Source: Micrococcales bacterium
GTDB lineage: Bacteria > Actinomycetota > Actinomycetes > Actinomycetales > Microbacteriaceae
DNA: 11,332 nucleotides
Direction: 5' to 3'
Assembly (NCBI GenBank): GCA_947448975.1
Contig: CANFPR010000016.1
Coordinates: 1 to 11,332 of the forward strand
Position numbers and translations under genes: made by a program. Positions 1 to 8,725 of this stretch are shown here, in pieces. Position 1 is the first letter of the stretch. Each line of letters starts with the position of its first letter. The notes under the pieces were generated by a model. It made no database searches. It saw only the letters and a list, made by a program, of their open reading frames with translations, and had not been told where the DNA came from.

Positions 1-10
1 CCGACAACAT
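1..10 (-). CDS. purN: probable purN, first three codons only (phosphoribosylglycinamide formyltransferase)
   Basis: Only ATG TTG TCG plus one base are visible, reading M-L-S, before the window ends. The identification rests on gene order: in actinobacteria the gene after sucC, sucD and a DUF6350/PerM-like gene is commonly purN, the glycinamide ribonucleotide formyltransferase of purine synthesis, and its N-terminus often starts M-L followed by a hydrophobic strand. The ATG lies 9 bp after the stop of the DUF6350 gene, with TAAACT ending 6 nt before it, so the gene may have its own leaderless promoter. No domain can be checked from so little sequence. Confidence 0.5.
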
Positions 11-16
11 TGGTCT

Positions 17-22
17 AGTTTA
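17..22 (-). promoter_or_regulatory. candidate -10 element (TAAACT) for a leaderless purN transcript
   Basis: TAAACT fits the actinobacterial -10 pattern TANNNT and ends exactly 6 nt before the ATG at 8-10, so transcription would begin at or next to the start codon. Its TAA is also the stop codon of the DUF6350 gene. I see no clear -35 and no Shine-Dalgarno sequence before the ATG, which agrees with leaderless initiation but does not prove it. Confidence 0.4.
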
Positions 23-1282
23 CCGTTTGAGGTAGTCGGGAATCGGCGCTGCCTTTTCGGGGCGAGCGCTGTAGAAAGCGGCCAAGAAGGCAACCGGCGC
101 TACCTCGACAAAGATCACTGCGGCCGCGAGCCAAGGGGTAACGCCGAAGGTTGCCAGGCGACCGGGGCCAATGCTGCCGCTGGCCACCCAGGTGACGATT
201 GCAAATTCGACCGCGGCAACCAAACCAATGGCCAAACCGAGCGATAGTGCCGCACTGAGCGGTGAGGCAAAGTGAAAACGAATCTCAGCGGTGTGGCGGC
301 GAATAAGGATGGTTGCCACCAGTGCAAGAGCCACCGGAACCACGATTGCAGTTAGCCCCAAGAAATTATCGCCAATCGGTAGTCCGCCAAAAATCGGCAG
401 GGCTGGAATTGGGCCGAGTTCGGTGCCGAACGGAGAAACCGACGAGCCGGTGCCGATGGCAAAACCAACTCCGGTAAACCACGATGCACCAAAGACTATG
501 AGGTTGGGTAGCAGTGCCAGCTGGCCGAGGGTCACCGCGATACCGCCGATGGCACTCACCTGCAAACCTTCGTAGAGACGCGTCACGGCAATCCAGTGGA
601 AGCCCAAACTTACGCCGATCCAGAGCGCCGAAACTGCGAGCAACCCAACCACCACTGCTGTGCCAGCGCGAAGAGCCGGGCCAGAAACCGAGGCGAAGAA
701 CCATCCGGCGCGTTCGGTGCGCTTCTGCCACCATTGGCGCCACCAAAGGTTTTCAACCGCCGAAGCATCGCGACCAGCCTTAGAGAACAGGTTGGTAACC
801 ACAATAGAACCTACGTATAGCAGCGCCGGAAAAGCTGCTGCCTGGCTCGAATCTGGGTGCACCGTGGGGCTCGAGGCAATCGGGGTGAGCACCACCGAAG
901 CGATTAGGTAGACGGCGAATGCGCCGAGCCATCCCGGCCAATATTCGGCTGCCCCTTCGAGTTTCTTGGCGGTGCGACGGCCAAAGAGGTAAACGCCAAA
1001 CAAAAGTAGCAGTGGCGCAAAGGCAAAGTTGAATGCGGGGGTGGCAATGCCGGCGAGGGTTTGCTCGCCAACGTGAATGCCAACGCCGTGTGCGACAAAC
1101 CAGAAATTGGTTACCGTTTGCAGCGAGAGAACCCACGGAATCTCGGGGTCGTTTTCAACCAACCACACCGTGGTGCCGAGGGCGATGAGTATTACGAAGG
1201 TGAGCGAAACGACAAAGAGCGCATCCAAAGCACCAACCAGGAGGGTTAGCCTCCGAGTGGTACCCGATGCGCTCTTCGCCAC
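20..1282 (-). CDS. DUF6350 family multi-pass membrane protein (PerM-like)
   Basis: 420 residues, very hydrophobic, with eight or nine likely membrane segments (about residues 12-40, 84-100, 118-138, 150-168, 205-232, 243-268, 304-326, 341-369 and 380-405). Composition and position after sucD and before purN match the actinobacterial DUF6350 family, whose mycobacterial member PerM (Rv0955) occupies the same locus and has been linked to cell division through FtsB. A division role here is inferred from the family. The start is GTG at 1280-1282, 6 bp after the sucD stop, with no good Shine-Dalgarno sequence, so translation may be coupled to sucD; a start further in cannot be excluded. No catalytic motif is visible and the C-terminus is short and cytosol-like (ends DYLKR). 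Confidence 0.85.
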   Translation of the reverse strand: MAKSASGTTRRLTLLVGALDALFVVSLTFVILIALGTTVWLVENDPEIPWVLSLQTVTNFWFVAHGVGIHVGEQTLAGIATPAFNFAFAPLLLLFGVYLFGRRTAKKLEGAAEYWPGWLGAFAVYLIASVVLTPIASSPTVHPDSSQAAAFPALLYVGSIVVTNLFSKAGRDASAVENLWWRQWWQKRTERAGWFFASVSGPALRAGTAVVVGLLAVSALWIGVSLGFHWIAVTRLYEGLQVSAIGGIAVTLGQLALLPNLIVFGASWFTGVGFAIGTGSSVSPFGTELGPIPALPIFGGLPIGDNFLGLTAIVVPVALALVATILIRRHTAEIRFHFASPLSAALSLGLAIGLVAAVEFAIVTWVASGSIGPGRLATFGVTPWLAAAVIFVEVAPVAFLAAFYSARPEKAAPIPDYLKR

Positions 1283-1288
1283 AGCTGT

Positions 1289-2176
1289 TTAGAGAGCCTG
1301 GTAAACCTCGCGCATAAGCGCTGCGGTTTCGCTTGGGGTTTTGCCAACCTTTACGCCAACGGCTTCGAAGGCTTCTTTCTTGGCCTGCGCGGTTCCGGCT
1401 GAGCCAGAAACAATCGCACCGGCGTGGCCCATGGTCTTGCCCTCTGGGGCGGTGAAGCCCGCAACGTAGGCAACCACTGGCTTGGTTACGTGGTCTTTGA
1501 TGTAGGCAGCGGCGCGCTCTTCGGCGTCGCCTCCGATTTCACCAATCAACACGATTGCCTTGGTTTCTGGGTCGGCTTCGAAAGCGGCTAGCGCATCGAT
1601 GTGGGTGGTGCCGATGATCGGGTCGCCGCCAATACCGATAGCGGTCGAGATTCCGATGTCGCGCAGTTCATACATCATTTGGTAGGTCAGGGTTCCCGAC
1701 TTCGAAACCAAGCCGATTGGGCCAGGGCCGCTGATTGTTGCCGGAATGATGCCGGCGTTTGAACGACCCGGGGTGATGATGCCAGGGCAGTTAGGGCCGA
1801 TGATGCGAGTCTTGTTGCCCTTCTCACCTGCGTATGCCCAGAACGCTGCAGCGTCGTGAACCGGAATGCCCTCGGTGATTACCACTGCGAGTGGAATCTC
1901 GGCGTCGATTGCCTCAACCACTGCGGCCTTCGAAAAGGCTGGAGGTACGAAGAGCACCGATACGTTTGCTCCGGTGGCTGCCATAGCCTCGGCCACGGTG
2001 CCAAAAACAGGCAGGCTGTGACCATCGATTTCAACGGTTTCGCCGGCCTTGCGCGGGTTTACTCCGCCAACAACGTTCGATCCGCCGGCGAGCATGCGCG
2101 TGGTGTGCTTCATGCCCTCGCTGCCGGTCATACCCTGAACGATGATTCGCGAGTTTTCATCTAGAAAAATAGCCAT
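1289..2176 (-). CDS. sucD: succinyl-CoA synthetase (ADP-forming) subunit alpha
   Basis: 295 residues, the normal length for this subunit. With SucC it interconverts succinyl-CoA and succinate with nucleotide phosphorylation in the citric acid cycle, in the cytosol. Visible signatures are the CoA-binding Rossmann start (QGMTGSEG, residues 14-21), the [11 protein letters not shown] stretch, SKSGTLTYQ, and the phosphohistidine motif [10 protein letters not shown] with the active His at residue 251. The ATG at 2174-2176 is preceded by AAGGA about 10 nt upstream. It lies 20 bp after sucC, so the two subunits are surely co-transcribed, and DUF6350 follows 6 bp after its stop. No truncation or missing catalytic residue is seen. 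Confidence 0.98.
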   Translation of the reverse strand: MAIFLDENSRIIVQGMTGSEGMKHTTRMLAGGSNVVGGVNPRKAGETVEIDGHSLPVFGTVAEAMAATGANVSVLFVPPAFSKAAVVEAIDAEIPLAVVITEGIPVHDAAAFWAYAGEKGNKTRIIGPNCPGIITPGRSNAGIIPATISGPGPIGLVSKSGTLTYQMMYELRDIGISTAIGIGGDPIIGTTHIDALAAFEADPETKAIVLIGEIGGDAEERAAAYIKDHVTKPVVAYVAGFTAPEGKTMGHAGAIVSGSAGTAQAKKEAFEAVGVKVGKTPSETAALMREVYQAL

Positions 2177-2196
2177 GATTTAGTGATCCTTCTCGC

Positions 2197-3354
2197 TTAC
2201 TTGTTTGCCAACTCGGCGGCCTTGTCGGCAGCTTCATCCATGGTTTGCGCCACTGTAACCAGCGGGTGTGCATACTCGGCGAGGATGCGGCGGCCTTCGG
2301 CCACGTTGTTGCCGTCGAGGCGAACCACGATTGGCTTAGATGCGGTTGTACCCAACTTGGTGAGTGCACCGACGATGCCGTTTGCTACGGCGTCGCAGGC
2401 GGTGATGCCACCGAATACGTTTACGAACACGCTCTTTACCTGCTCGTCGCCGAGAATAACGTCGAGACCGTTAGCCATTACCTCCGATGAGGCACCGCCG
2501 CCGAGGTCGAGGAAGTTAGCTGGCTTGACGCCGCCGTGACGCTCACCGGCGTAGGCAACTACGTCGAGGGTCGACATGGTTAGACCTGCACCGTTGCCGA
2601 TAACGCCAACCTGGCCGTCGAGCTTCACGTAGTTGAGGTTCCACGCCTTAGCTTTTGCCTCTAGCGGGTCTAGAACGTCGCGTTCCATTTCTTCGCGGCT
2701 GTGACGGAACTCGGCGTTTTCGTCGAGCGAAACCTTGCCGTCGAGTGCAACGATGTCGCCGTCTTTGGTTAGAACCAGTGGGTTTACTTCAACCAAAGTG
2801 GCGTCTTCTTTTACGAAAACTTCGTAGAGCTTGACGATTACCGGGGCAACCTTGTCGGCTAGTTCGGCTGGAAAGTGGCCGGCTAGGGCGATTTCGCGAG
2901 CCTTGGCTAGGTCGATGCCAGTGAGGGCGTTGATTGCGATCTTGGCAAGAGCATCTGGGCGCTCTTCGGCTAGTTGCTCAATCTCCATGCCACCTTCAAC
3001 GCTGCACAGCGAAAGAAAGGTGCGGTTTGCCCGGTCGAGCAGAACCGAGAAGTAGTATTCCTGGTCGATGGCTGCACCCTGCGCGATCATTACGCGCTTT
3101 ACCGGGTGGCCCTTGATGGTGAGCTTGAGAATGTTCTCGGCGTGCTCACGAGCTTCGGCTGGAGTTTTGGCAACCTTTACGCCGCCGGCTTTGCCGCGGC
3201 CTCCGGCTTTAACCTGTGCCTTGACAACTACAACTCCACCAATTTTGGCGGCTGCAGCTTCGGCTTCTTCAGGGGTGTCGGCGATTAGTCCTTGTAGAAC
3301 CGGTACGCCATAAGACTCGAAAAGGTCGCGAGCCTGATACTCAAATAGATCCAC
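2197..3354 (-). CDS. sucC: succinyl-CoA synthetase (ADP-forming) subunit beta
   Basis: 385 residues, the normal length. It carries the ATP-grasp nucleotide-binding domain and the CoA-ligase domain, and joins SucD to form the citric-acid-cycle enzyme. Visible landmarks are the typical N-terminus [20 protein letters not shown], the nucleotide loop around [14 protein letters not shown] (residues 45-58), the metal-binding EVNPLV (189-194) and ALDGK (203-207), and the C-terminal [15 protein letters not shown] (313-327). The start is GTG at 3352-3354, fixed by the conserved N-terminus, with GGAAA about 8 nt upstream. The 45-bp gap to pcrA contains TAAACT (3397-3402) and a nearby TATAC stretch that could promote sucCD separately, but no convincing -35 or terminator is present. 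Confidence 0.98.
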   Translation of the reverse strand: MDLFEYQARDLFESYGVPVLQGLIADTPEEAEAAAAKIGGVVVVKAQVKAGGRGKAGGVKVAKTPAEAREHAENILKLTIKGHPVKRVMIAQGAAIDQEYYFSVLLDRANRTFLSLCSVEGGMEIEQLAEERPDALAKIAINALTGIDLAKAREIALAGHFPAELADKVAPVIVKLYEVFVKEDATLVEVNPLVLTKDGDIVALDGKVSLDENAEFRHSREEMERDVLDPLEAKAKAWNLNYVKLDGQVGVIGNGAGLTMSTLDVVAYAGERHGGVKPANFLDLGGGASSEVMANGLDVILGDEQVKSVFVNVFGGITACDAVANGIVGALTKLGTTASKPIVVRLDGNNVAEGRRILAEYAHPLVTVAQTMDEAADKAAELANK

Positions 3355-3399
3355 TGTGATTTTCCATTCGGCTTTTTGTGCGATTGCACCTGTATAAGT

Positions 3400-5709
3400 T
3401 TAGAGCTTTGTAATGGGGGCAACTTTGACCAACAGGCGCTTCACGCCGTTGCTGCCGAAGTTTATTTCGGCGGTCTGCTTCGAACCCTCGCCCTGAGTTG
3501 AAACCACTTTGCCTTTGCCAAATGCGTCGTGCGTAACCATGTCGCCGGCAACCAGTTGCAGGCCCTCGTTGTTGCGCACCGTGGTGATAGCGCCGGCCCA
3601 CTCGGTTTTGGGTTTCTCAACGCTTCTAAAACCGGTGGTTTCGGCAATCGAGGCGGAGTAGGCGCGCGGCACTCCCCCGCGACCAGCACCCGATTCGCGC
3701 CATTCCACGAGGTGAGTTGGTATTTCTTGCAAATAGCGAGACGGCGTGGATGCTTCGCTCTCGCCGTAGAGCGAACGACTCAACGCGAGGCTGAGATAGA
3801 GGCGCTCTTTGGCTCTGGTGATGCCCACGTAGAAGAGTCTTCGCTCTTCGGCCATGCCACCGGCAACGGTGAACGACATTCGGTGCGGCAACAAACCCTC
3901 TTCAAGGCCGGCCAAGAACACGATTGGGTACTCGAGACCTTTGGCGGTGTGAAGGGTCATCAGCGAGACCGTGCCCGATTCGTCGTCGAGGTCGTCGGCG
4001 GCCGCCACTAGAGCCACCTCGTTTAAGAAGTCTGGCAAACGACCCTCGGGGTTATTGCGCTGGAATTCTTTGGCCACCGAAACGAGTTCTTCGAGGTTCT
4101 CAACACGAGCCTCGTCTTGAGGGTCGCGGCTGGCGCGCAACGCATCGAGGTAGCCGCTGCGGTTGAGCACGTTCTTGAGCACCATGTCGACCGGCTCGGT
4201 TTCGATTGTGGCCGAGATCTCGTTTAGCAGCTCGGCAAGTTGCCGAATCGAGCCGGTGATCTTTGGGCCAAAACCCATTTCGTCAACATAATCGAGCGCT
4301 TGACGCACCGAGATGCCGTTGCGCTCGGCGAAACTTGCCAGCTGGGTTTCGGTTGCGTCGCCGATGCCGCGTTTGGGCACGTTCAGAATTCTTCTCGTGG
4401 CCAGATCGTCGCGAGCATTGGCGATGGCAACGAGGTAGCCGAAGGCATCCTTGATTTCTTGGCGTTCATAGAACTTGGTGCCACCCACTACGCGATACGG
4501 AACACCGGCGCGAATAAAAATTTCTTCGAGTGCACGGGTTTGCGCGTTGGTTCGGTAGAACACCGCCACGTCGCCGTAGTTGCGACCTTCGCGGTGAGCC
4601 TGGTTGATCTCGTCGGCGATGAACTGCGCTTCGTCGTGTGCCGAGTAGCCGGTGTAGCCCGTGAGCTTGTCGCCAGCGCCGCTGTCGGTAAAGAGGTTCT
4701 TGTTTGGGCGGTCGAAGTTGTGCGAAATAACCGCGTTAGCTGCGTCGAGAATGTGCTGGGTAGAGCGGTAGTTCTGCTCGAGCAAGATGGTTTTTGCACC
4801 AGGAAAGTCTTTTTCGAACTCGGTGATGTTTCGAATGTCAGCGCCGCGAAACGCATAGATCGATTGGTCGCTGTCGCCCACCACGGTGAGGCTGGCCGGT
4901 GGCAGCATTTCGCCGGTGCGTTGATTGACCTCGACAAACTCAGCGGGAACCGGTTTGGTGAACTCGCGAATGAGCGCGTACTGCGCGTGGTTGGTGTCTT
5001 GATATTCGTCAACCAGAATGTGCCGAAACTTGCGTTGGTATTGAGCGGCCACCTCAGGAAAGTTGCGAAACAAAAACACGGTTTCAGAAATGAGGTCGTC
5101 GAAGTCGAAGGCGTTGTTGCGTTTGAGTTCGCGCTGGTAGCGAGCGAAAATCTCGGCAATCATTCGCGCGGCCGGATCGGCTGCGTCGGCATTGCGCAAG
5201 AAATCTTCGGCGTCTTGAAGCTCGTTCTTGGCGTTCGAGATAACCGAAGACACCAAGGCTGGCGACAGCTTGTGAATGTCGGCTCCGGTTTCTTTGATCA
5301 GTCGCTTGAGAAGCGCACGGCTGTCGCCCGAGTCGTAAATGGTGAAGTTTGGGTCGTGCCCTAGACGTTCGGCTTCGCGGCGAAGAATCATTACGCAGGC
5401 CGAGTGAAAGGTCTTGAGCCACATTCCGTTGGCATCTTCGCCAAGCAGGTGGCGCACACGTTCGCGCATTTCGCCGGCCGCTTTGTTAGTGAATGTGATC
5501 GAAAGAATCTGGCTAGGCCACGCCTCTTTGGTGGCCAGCAAGTGCGCGATTCGGTGAGTTAGAACCTTGGTTTTACCCGAGCCTGCCCCAGCCACAATCA
5601 AAAGCGCTGGCCCACGATAAACCACCGCGGCACGCTGCTGCGGGTTTAGTCCGTCGAGCAGCGAATCGGTGCTAGCAGATGGGGTTGAGAAGAGATCTAA
5701 CTGGGTCAT
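3400..5709 (-). CDS. pcrA: ATP-dependent DNA helicase PcrA/UvrD, superfamily 1A
   Basis: 769 residues with all SF1A helicase motifs in order: Q motif LNPQQ (21-25), Walker A GAGSGKT (41-47), Walker B VDEYQD (233-238), motif III GDSDQSIYAFRG (278-289), motif IV EQNYRST (311-317), motif V TLHTAKGLE (585-593) and motif VI with VGITRAK (628-634). It unwinds DNA 3'-5' in nucleotide excision repair and replication-conflict resolution. The C-terminal tail (about 722-769), with GDMVTHDAFGKGKV, is the small PcrA-type domain that in known members contacts RNA polymerase, which distinguishes it from RecB- or Rep-like relatives. The ATG at 5707-5709 has no clear Shine-Dalgarno sequence; TAAACT ends 9 nt upstream. 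It lies 12 bp after the phosphodiesterase gene. The protein appears intact. Confidence 0.97.
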   Translation of the reverse strand: MTQLDLFSTPSASTDSLLDGLNPQQRAAVVYRGPALLIVAGAGSGKTKVLTHRIAHLLATKEAWPSQILSITFTNKAAGEMRERVRHLLGEDANGMWLKTFHSACVMILRREAERLGHDPNFTIYDSGDSRALLKRLIKETGADIHKLSPALVSSVISNAKNELQDAEDFLRNADAADPAARMIAEIFARYQRELKRNNAFDFDDLISETVFLFRNFPEVAAQYQRKFRHILVDEYQDTNHAQYALIREFTKPVPAEFVEVNQRTGEMLPPASLTVVGDSDQSIYAFRGADIRNITEFEKDFPGAKTILLEQNYRSTQHILDAANAVISHNFDRPNKNLFTDSGAGDKLTGYTGYSAHDEAQFIADEINQAHREGRNYGDVAVFYRTNAQTRALEEIFIRAGVPYRVVGGTKFYERQEIKDAFGYLVAIANARDDLATRRILNVPKRGIGDATETQLASFAERNGISVRQALDYVDEMGFGPKITGSIRQLAELLNEISATIETEPVDMVLKNVLNRSGYLDALRASRDPQDEARVENLEELVSVAKEFQRNNPEGRLPDFLNEVALVAAADDLDDESGTVSLMTLHTAKGLEYPIVFLAGLEEGLLPHRMSFTVAGGMAEERRLFYVGITRAKERLYLSLALSRSLYGESEASTPSRYLQEIPTHLVEWRESGAGRGGVPRAYSASIAETTGFRSVEKPKTEWAGAITTVRNNEGLQLVAGDMVTHDAFGKGKVVSTQGEGSKQTAEINFGSNGVKRLLVKVAPITKL

Positions 5710-5718
5710 GACTAGGCA

Positions 5719-5724
5719 AGTTTA
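5719..5724 (-). promoter_or_regulatory. candidate -10 element (TAAACT) upstream of pcrA
   Basis: TAAACT, whose TAA is the stop codon of the upstream phosphodiesterase gene, ends 9 nt before the pcrA ATG. A start site 7-9 nt downstream of the hexamer would give a leaderless or 1-2 nt leader transcript, agreeing with the missing Shine-Dalgarno sequence. No -35 is recognised. The same hexamer stands before purN and the DUF3817 gene. Confidence 0.35.
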
Positions 5725-6651
5725 GGCGCGACCGGCGACATAGCCGAGCAAAAGGTCGGGGTGGTCGGCAAAGATTCCGTCGGCGTCGGTGTCGATGAAG
5801 TGCTGCAGGTACTCCTCAACCGAGTAGAGCGCTTGCTCCACGCGAACAGTCCAGGTGTAAACGGTGAAACCGAGGGCGTGCGCACGCTGCACCAATCCAG
5901 TTGGCGAGCCAAAGTCGGCACTCGAAAACGCAGGCTTCTGCCCGAGTAGCAGGTCGATGTCGAAGCTGACGCCGTGCACCTTGCCAACCAGGTCAGCCAA
6001 AAACTCATCGCTCACGTAACGCGTTTTGCCCGGCAGGTGGTCGCGATCAACTAAAAACACGTACTGGCCGATTTCGCCGAGTTTGGCTCTGGCGCGAGTA
6101 AGAACATCCAAGTTAAAAGACTCAAAGATCAACTGGATGCCACGCTCTTGCCAATTGCTGGCGGCAACCGCTTGGGCCATGAGGTCGAGTAGCGGCACAC
6201 CTAAACCTTCGAAGTAGGCACCGTGTTTGATTTCTAGAATCACCGCACGATTGTTGAGAAACGGGGCGGCTAGCAACTCGGCAAGGGTTGGAACCTCGAA
6301 CTGCCCGTCGAACGCGGCCGAACCTGGGCGCCACTCGGGTAGACGCTCAACGGCACGAAGTTGCTTTATTTCGGCCATGGTGAAATCTTCGGTGAACCAG
6401 TCTTGAACCGAGAGTCCGTCGAGATAACCAGCACGTTTTAGGTGCGCAAACTCTGGCCGAGAGGCCACATCGGTGGTGCCAGAGAGGGCGTTTTCGTGGC
6501 GCAACACCAGCACGTGATCTTTGGTTGGCACGATGTCACATTCGATAGCCACGACACCTTGGTCGTAGGCAAGCTTGAAAGCCTCCATGGTGTTCTCGGG
6601 GCGATAGGCGCAGGCGCCGCGATGGCCGAAGACTAAAGGTTTCACGCTCAT
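5722..6651 (-). CDS. glycerophosphodiester phosphodiesterase (GDPD/GlpQ-type)
   Basis: 309 residues forming one GDPD TIM-barrel domain. It hydrolyses glycerophosphodiesters to glycerol 3-phosphate and an alcohol. Catalytic features are visible: GHRGA with H10 and R11, PENT (18-21, E19), the metal ligands E37 and D39 in AIECDI, the second catalytic His in LRHENALSGTTD (H52), E140 and K142 in LEIKHG, and the C-terminal YTWTV and DGIFADHP strands. The insertion after the second His, with WFTEDFTMAEIKQLRA, resembles the GlpQ-like subgroup. There is no signal peptide or lipobox, so it is probably cytosolic. The start is ATG at 6649-6651 without a clear Shine-Dalgarno sequence; the gap to guaA is 29 bp and to pcrA 12 bp, suggesting joint transcription. 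The exact substrate cannot be read from sequence. Confidence 0.93.
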   Translation of the reverse strand: MSVKPLVFGHRGACAYRPENTMEAFKLAYDQGVVAIECDIVPTKDHVLVLRHENALSGTTDVASRPEFAHLKRAGYLDGLSVQDWFTEDFTMAEIKQLRAVERLPEWRPGSAAFDGQFEVPTLAELLAAPFLNNRAVILEIKHGAYFEGLGVPLLDLMAQAVAASNWQERGIQLIFESFNLDVLTRARAKLGEIGQYVFLVDRDHLPGKTRYVSDEFLADLVGKVHGVSFDIDLLLGQKPAFSSADFGSPTGLVQRAHALGFTVYTWTVRVEQALYSVEEYLQHFIDTDADGIFADHPDLLLGYVAGRA

Positions 6652-6680
6652 GAAATTAGCCGTGCGAAGTTAACGCTCGG

Positions 6681-8237
6681 TTACTCCCACTCGATGGTGC
6701 CAGGTGGCTTCGAGGTGACGTCGAGCACCACTCGGTTTACGCCTTCAACTTCGTTGGTGATGCGATTCGAAATCTTGGCAAGCAGCTCATAAGGAACACG
6801 TGTCCAGTCGGCGGTCATTGCGTCTTCGCTCGAAACCGGGCGAAGCACAATCGGGTGGCCGTAGGTGCGGCCATCGCCCTGAACGCCAACCGAGCGAACA
6901 TCGGCAAGAAGCACAACCGGGCACTGCCAGATTTCGCCGTCGAGGCCGGCGTTAGTTAGTTCGTGACGAACAATGGCGTCTACCTTGCGAAGAAGGTCGA
7001 GGCGCTCTTTGTTCACTTCGCCAACGATGCGAATGCCGAGTCCTGGGCCTGGGAATGGTTGACGCTGAACGATTTCATGCGGTAATCCGAGTTCGGCACC
7101 AATGGCGCGAACCTCGTCTTTGAACAGCGCGCGAAGTGGCTCGACCAGCTCAAACTGTAGGTCGTCTGGCAAACCGCCAACGTTGTGGTGGCTCTTGATG
7201 CCGGCGGTAACCCCGCCACCCGACTCAACCACGTCTGGGTAGAGAGTGCCCTGAACCAAGAAGCGAATCGGGCGGTTGTCGGCCTTCGATTCTTCGATCA
7301 ACGCAGCCTGCGCCTCTTCGAAGGTGCGAATAAACTCACGACCGATGATCTTGCGCTTGGTTTCTGGGTCGCTGACGCCGGCGAGAGCATCCAAGAATTT
7401 TTGCTCAGCATCGACAACAACCAAACGGATGCCCGTGGCAGCCACATAGTCACGCTCAACCTGCTCGGCCTCACCTTGACGAAGCAAACCGTGGTTTACG
7501 AACACGCAAACCAACTGATCGCCAACAGCCTTGTGAACCAGCGCCGCGGCAACAGCCGAGTCGACTCCGCCCGATAGACCACAGATAACGCGGTCGGTGC
7601 CGACCTGCGCGCGAATCTGTTCGACCTGCTCGGCAATAACGTTGCCCGAGTTCCAGGTTGGTGCAATGCCGGCGGCGTTGTGCAAGAAGTTTTCGAGCAC
7701 CTTCTGCCCAAACTGCGAGTGCTTCACCTCTGGGTGCCACTGCACGCCATAAATCTTGCGCTGAGAGTTGGCGAACGCCGCCACCGGAGTGATGTCGGTA
7801 GAAGCCAACACCTCGAAACCTTCTGGAGCCTGCATCACCTGGTCGCCGTGGCTCATCCAGCAAATCTGCTCGGCTGGCTGGCCTTCGAGAATCTCGCCAG
7901 CATCGCTCACGCGAAGTTCGGTTGCGCCATACTCTTTGATGCCAGAGCGGTCGACTCGACCACCCAGCAGGTTTGCAAGGGTTTGAAAGCCGTAGCAAAT
8001 GCCGAGAACCGGCACGCCGAGCTCGAGAATCTGCGGGTCAAGTTGAGGAGAGCCATCCTCGTAAACAGACGAAGGGCCACCGCTAAGGATGATGGCGGCC
8101 GGGTTCTTGGCTCGCACCTGTTCGGCGGTCACATTGTGATGAACGATTTCGCTGTAGACGCCGGCTTCACGAACGCGGCGGGCAATCAACTGGGCGTATT
8201 GCGCACCAAAGTCGACAACTAGAACGGGCTGGTTAAT
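6681..8237 (-). CDS. guaA: GMP synthase (glutamine-hydrolysing), probable ATT start
   Basis: Makes GMP from XMP, ATP and glutamine in purine synthesis. From ATT at 8235-8237 the protein has 518 residues, the usual length. The class I amidotransferase domain has nucleophile C81 (LGICYGFQ) and H168/E170 (QWHPE); the ATP-pyrophosphatase domain has the P-loop SGGVDS (222-227); the C-terminal dimerisation domain has [12 protein letters not shown] and ends KPPGTIEWE. The first conventional start, TTG at 8187-8189, would delete the family's conserved first strand ([12 protein letters not shown]), which is encoded in frame just upstream. Between the in-frame TAG at 8253-8255 and that TTG there is no ATG, GTG or TTG; ATT is the only plausible initiator, with AAGGGAG 6 nt before it. 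It overlaps the DUF3817 stop by one base. Confidence 0.96.
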   Translation of the reverse strand: MNQPVLVVDFGAQYAQLIARRVREAGVYSEIVHHNVTAEQVRAKNPAAIILSGGPSSVYEDGSPQLDPQILELGVPVLGICYGFQTLANLLGGRVDRSGIKEYGATELRVSDAGEILEGQPAEQICWMSHGDQVMQAPEGFEVLASTDITPVAAFANSQRKIYGVQWHPEVKHSQFGQKVLENFLHNAAGIAPTWNSGNVIAEQVEQIRAQVGTDRVICGLSGGVDSAVAAALVHKAVGDQLVCVFVNHGLLRQGEAEQVERDYVAATGIRLVVVDAEQKFLDALAGVSDPETKRKIIGREFIRTFEEAQAALIEESKADNRPIRFLVQGTLYPDVVESGGGVTAGIKSHHNVGGLPDDLQFELVEPLRALFKDEVRAIGAELGLPHEIVQRQPFPGPGLGIRIVGEVNKERLDLLRKVDAIVRHELTNAGLDGEIWQCPVVLLADVRSVGVQGDGRTYGHPIVLRPVSSEDAMTADWTRVPYELLAKISNRITNEVEGVNRVVLDVTSKPPGTIEWE

Positions 8238-8652
8238 TGGTTTCTCCCTTGGCTAGGCGACCGAAGTGACGCTCGGTAAAGAATGACAAGAATGGCACTA
8301 CGCCACCGGCGGCCATCACCAAGAAACGCACGAAGGCCCATCTGGTTTCTGTCCAAACTCTGAAGCAGGTGTAGAGGTAGAAAACGTAAAGCCAACCGTG
8401 CACGATCAGCGAGATAGAGGTGAGGTCGATACCCGAAACCGGAAGACCAACCTTGAAACCATCGGCGTCGGTGGTGAAGTTTTCGAGGGTTAGAAAACCG
8501 TTTGGCCCGAGCGCCCAAAGTTCCTGGTTGGTCACTAGGCGAATCACGTAAAGCGTGGTGATGGTGAGCAGAAAAATGCCCGTGGCAATCGACGCGATGC
8601 GAAACAACTTAAGCGTGTTCGCGGATGCTGGGGTGGTTTTGGTTTCGGGCAT
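8233..8652 (-). CDS. DUF3817 family integral membrane protein
   Basis: 139 residues with three likely membrane helices (about 17-40, 76-98 and 106-126). The segment [19 protein letters not shown] and the end [15 protein letters not shown] are characteristic of DUF3817, a small membrane family of unknown function that is commonly the neighbour of guaA in actinobacteria. Nothing visible suggests an enzyme. The ATG at 8650-8652 has no Shine-Dalgarno sequence, but TAAACT ends 6 nt before it, so the transcript may be leaderless and may also carry guaA. The stop TAA shares one base with the proposed guaA ATT start. It is the first gene of the core minus-strand run; a 464-bp gap lies upstream. Confidence 0.9.
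   Translation of the reverse strand: MPETKTTPASANTLKLFRIASIATGIFLLTITTLYVIRLVTNQELWALGPNGFLTLENFTTDADGFKVGLPVSGIDLTSISLIVHGWLYVFYLYTCFRVWTETRWAFVRFLVMAAGGVVPFLSFFTERHFGRLAKGETN
8235..8250 (-). promoter_or_regulatory. Shine-Dalgarno and ATT start of guaA, overlapping the DUF3817 stop
   Basis: On the minus strand AAGGGAG (8244-8250) is followed by a 6-nt spacer and ATT (8235-8237). The last T of ATT is the first base of the DUF3817 TAA stop (8233-8235). Spacing and strength are typical of a used ribosome binding site and the overlap suggests translational coupling. This site decides the start of guaA because no other initiator could give the conserved N-terminus. Confidence 0.75.
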
Positions 8653-8658
8653 GGCTTT

Positions 8659-8664
8659 AGTTTA
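8659..8664 (-). promoter_or_regulatory. candidate -10 element (TAAACT) for DUF3817-guaA
   Basis: TAAACT ends exactly 6 nt before the DUF3817 ATG, the same geometry as before purN. It matches the actinobacterial -10 pattern TANNNT and implies transcription starting at or near the ATG. No convincing -35 is visible 16-18 nt upstream. A palindrome lies 62 bp further upstream (8726-8750). Confidence 0.4.
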
Positions 8665-8725
8665 AGCCACCGAGGCATGCTCCGGGATTCGACCAAGGTA
8701 ACGTGAGGGCCGTCAAGGGCTCCGC

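Noticed and set aside
3399..3410. 12-base sequence TTTAGAGCTTTG shared with 8779-8790
   Set aside because: One copy is the end of pcrA; a single shared 12-mer is expected by chance in a window of this size, and the flanks do not match.
4240..5364. 374-codon plus-strand open frame inside pcrA
   Set aside because: It is wholly antisense to a helicase with every motif in place; long antisense frames are common opposite genes of this codon usage, and the translation resembles no protein family.
8683..8700. TCGAATCCC on the minus strand resembling a tRNA T-arm
   Set aside because: The T-stem does not pair, and no acceptor, anticodon or D-arm can be placed around it on either strand.
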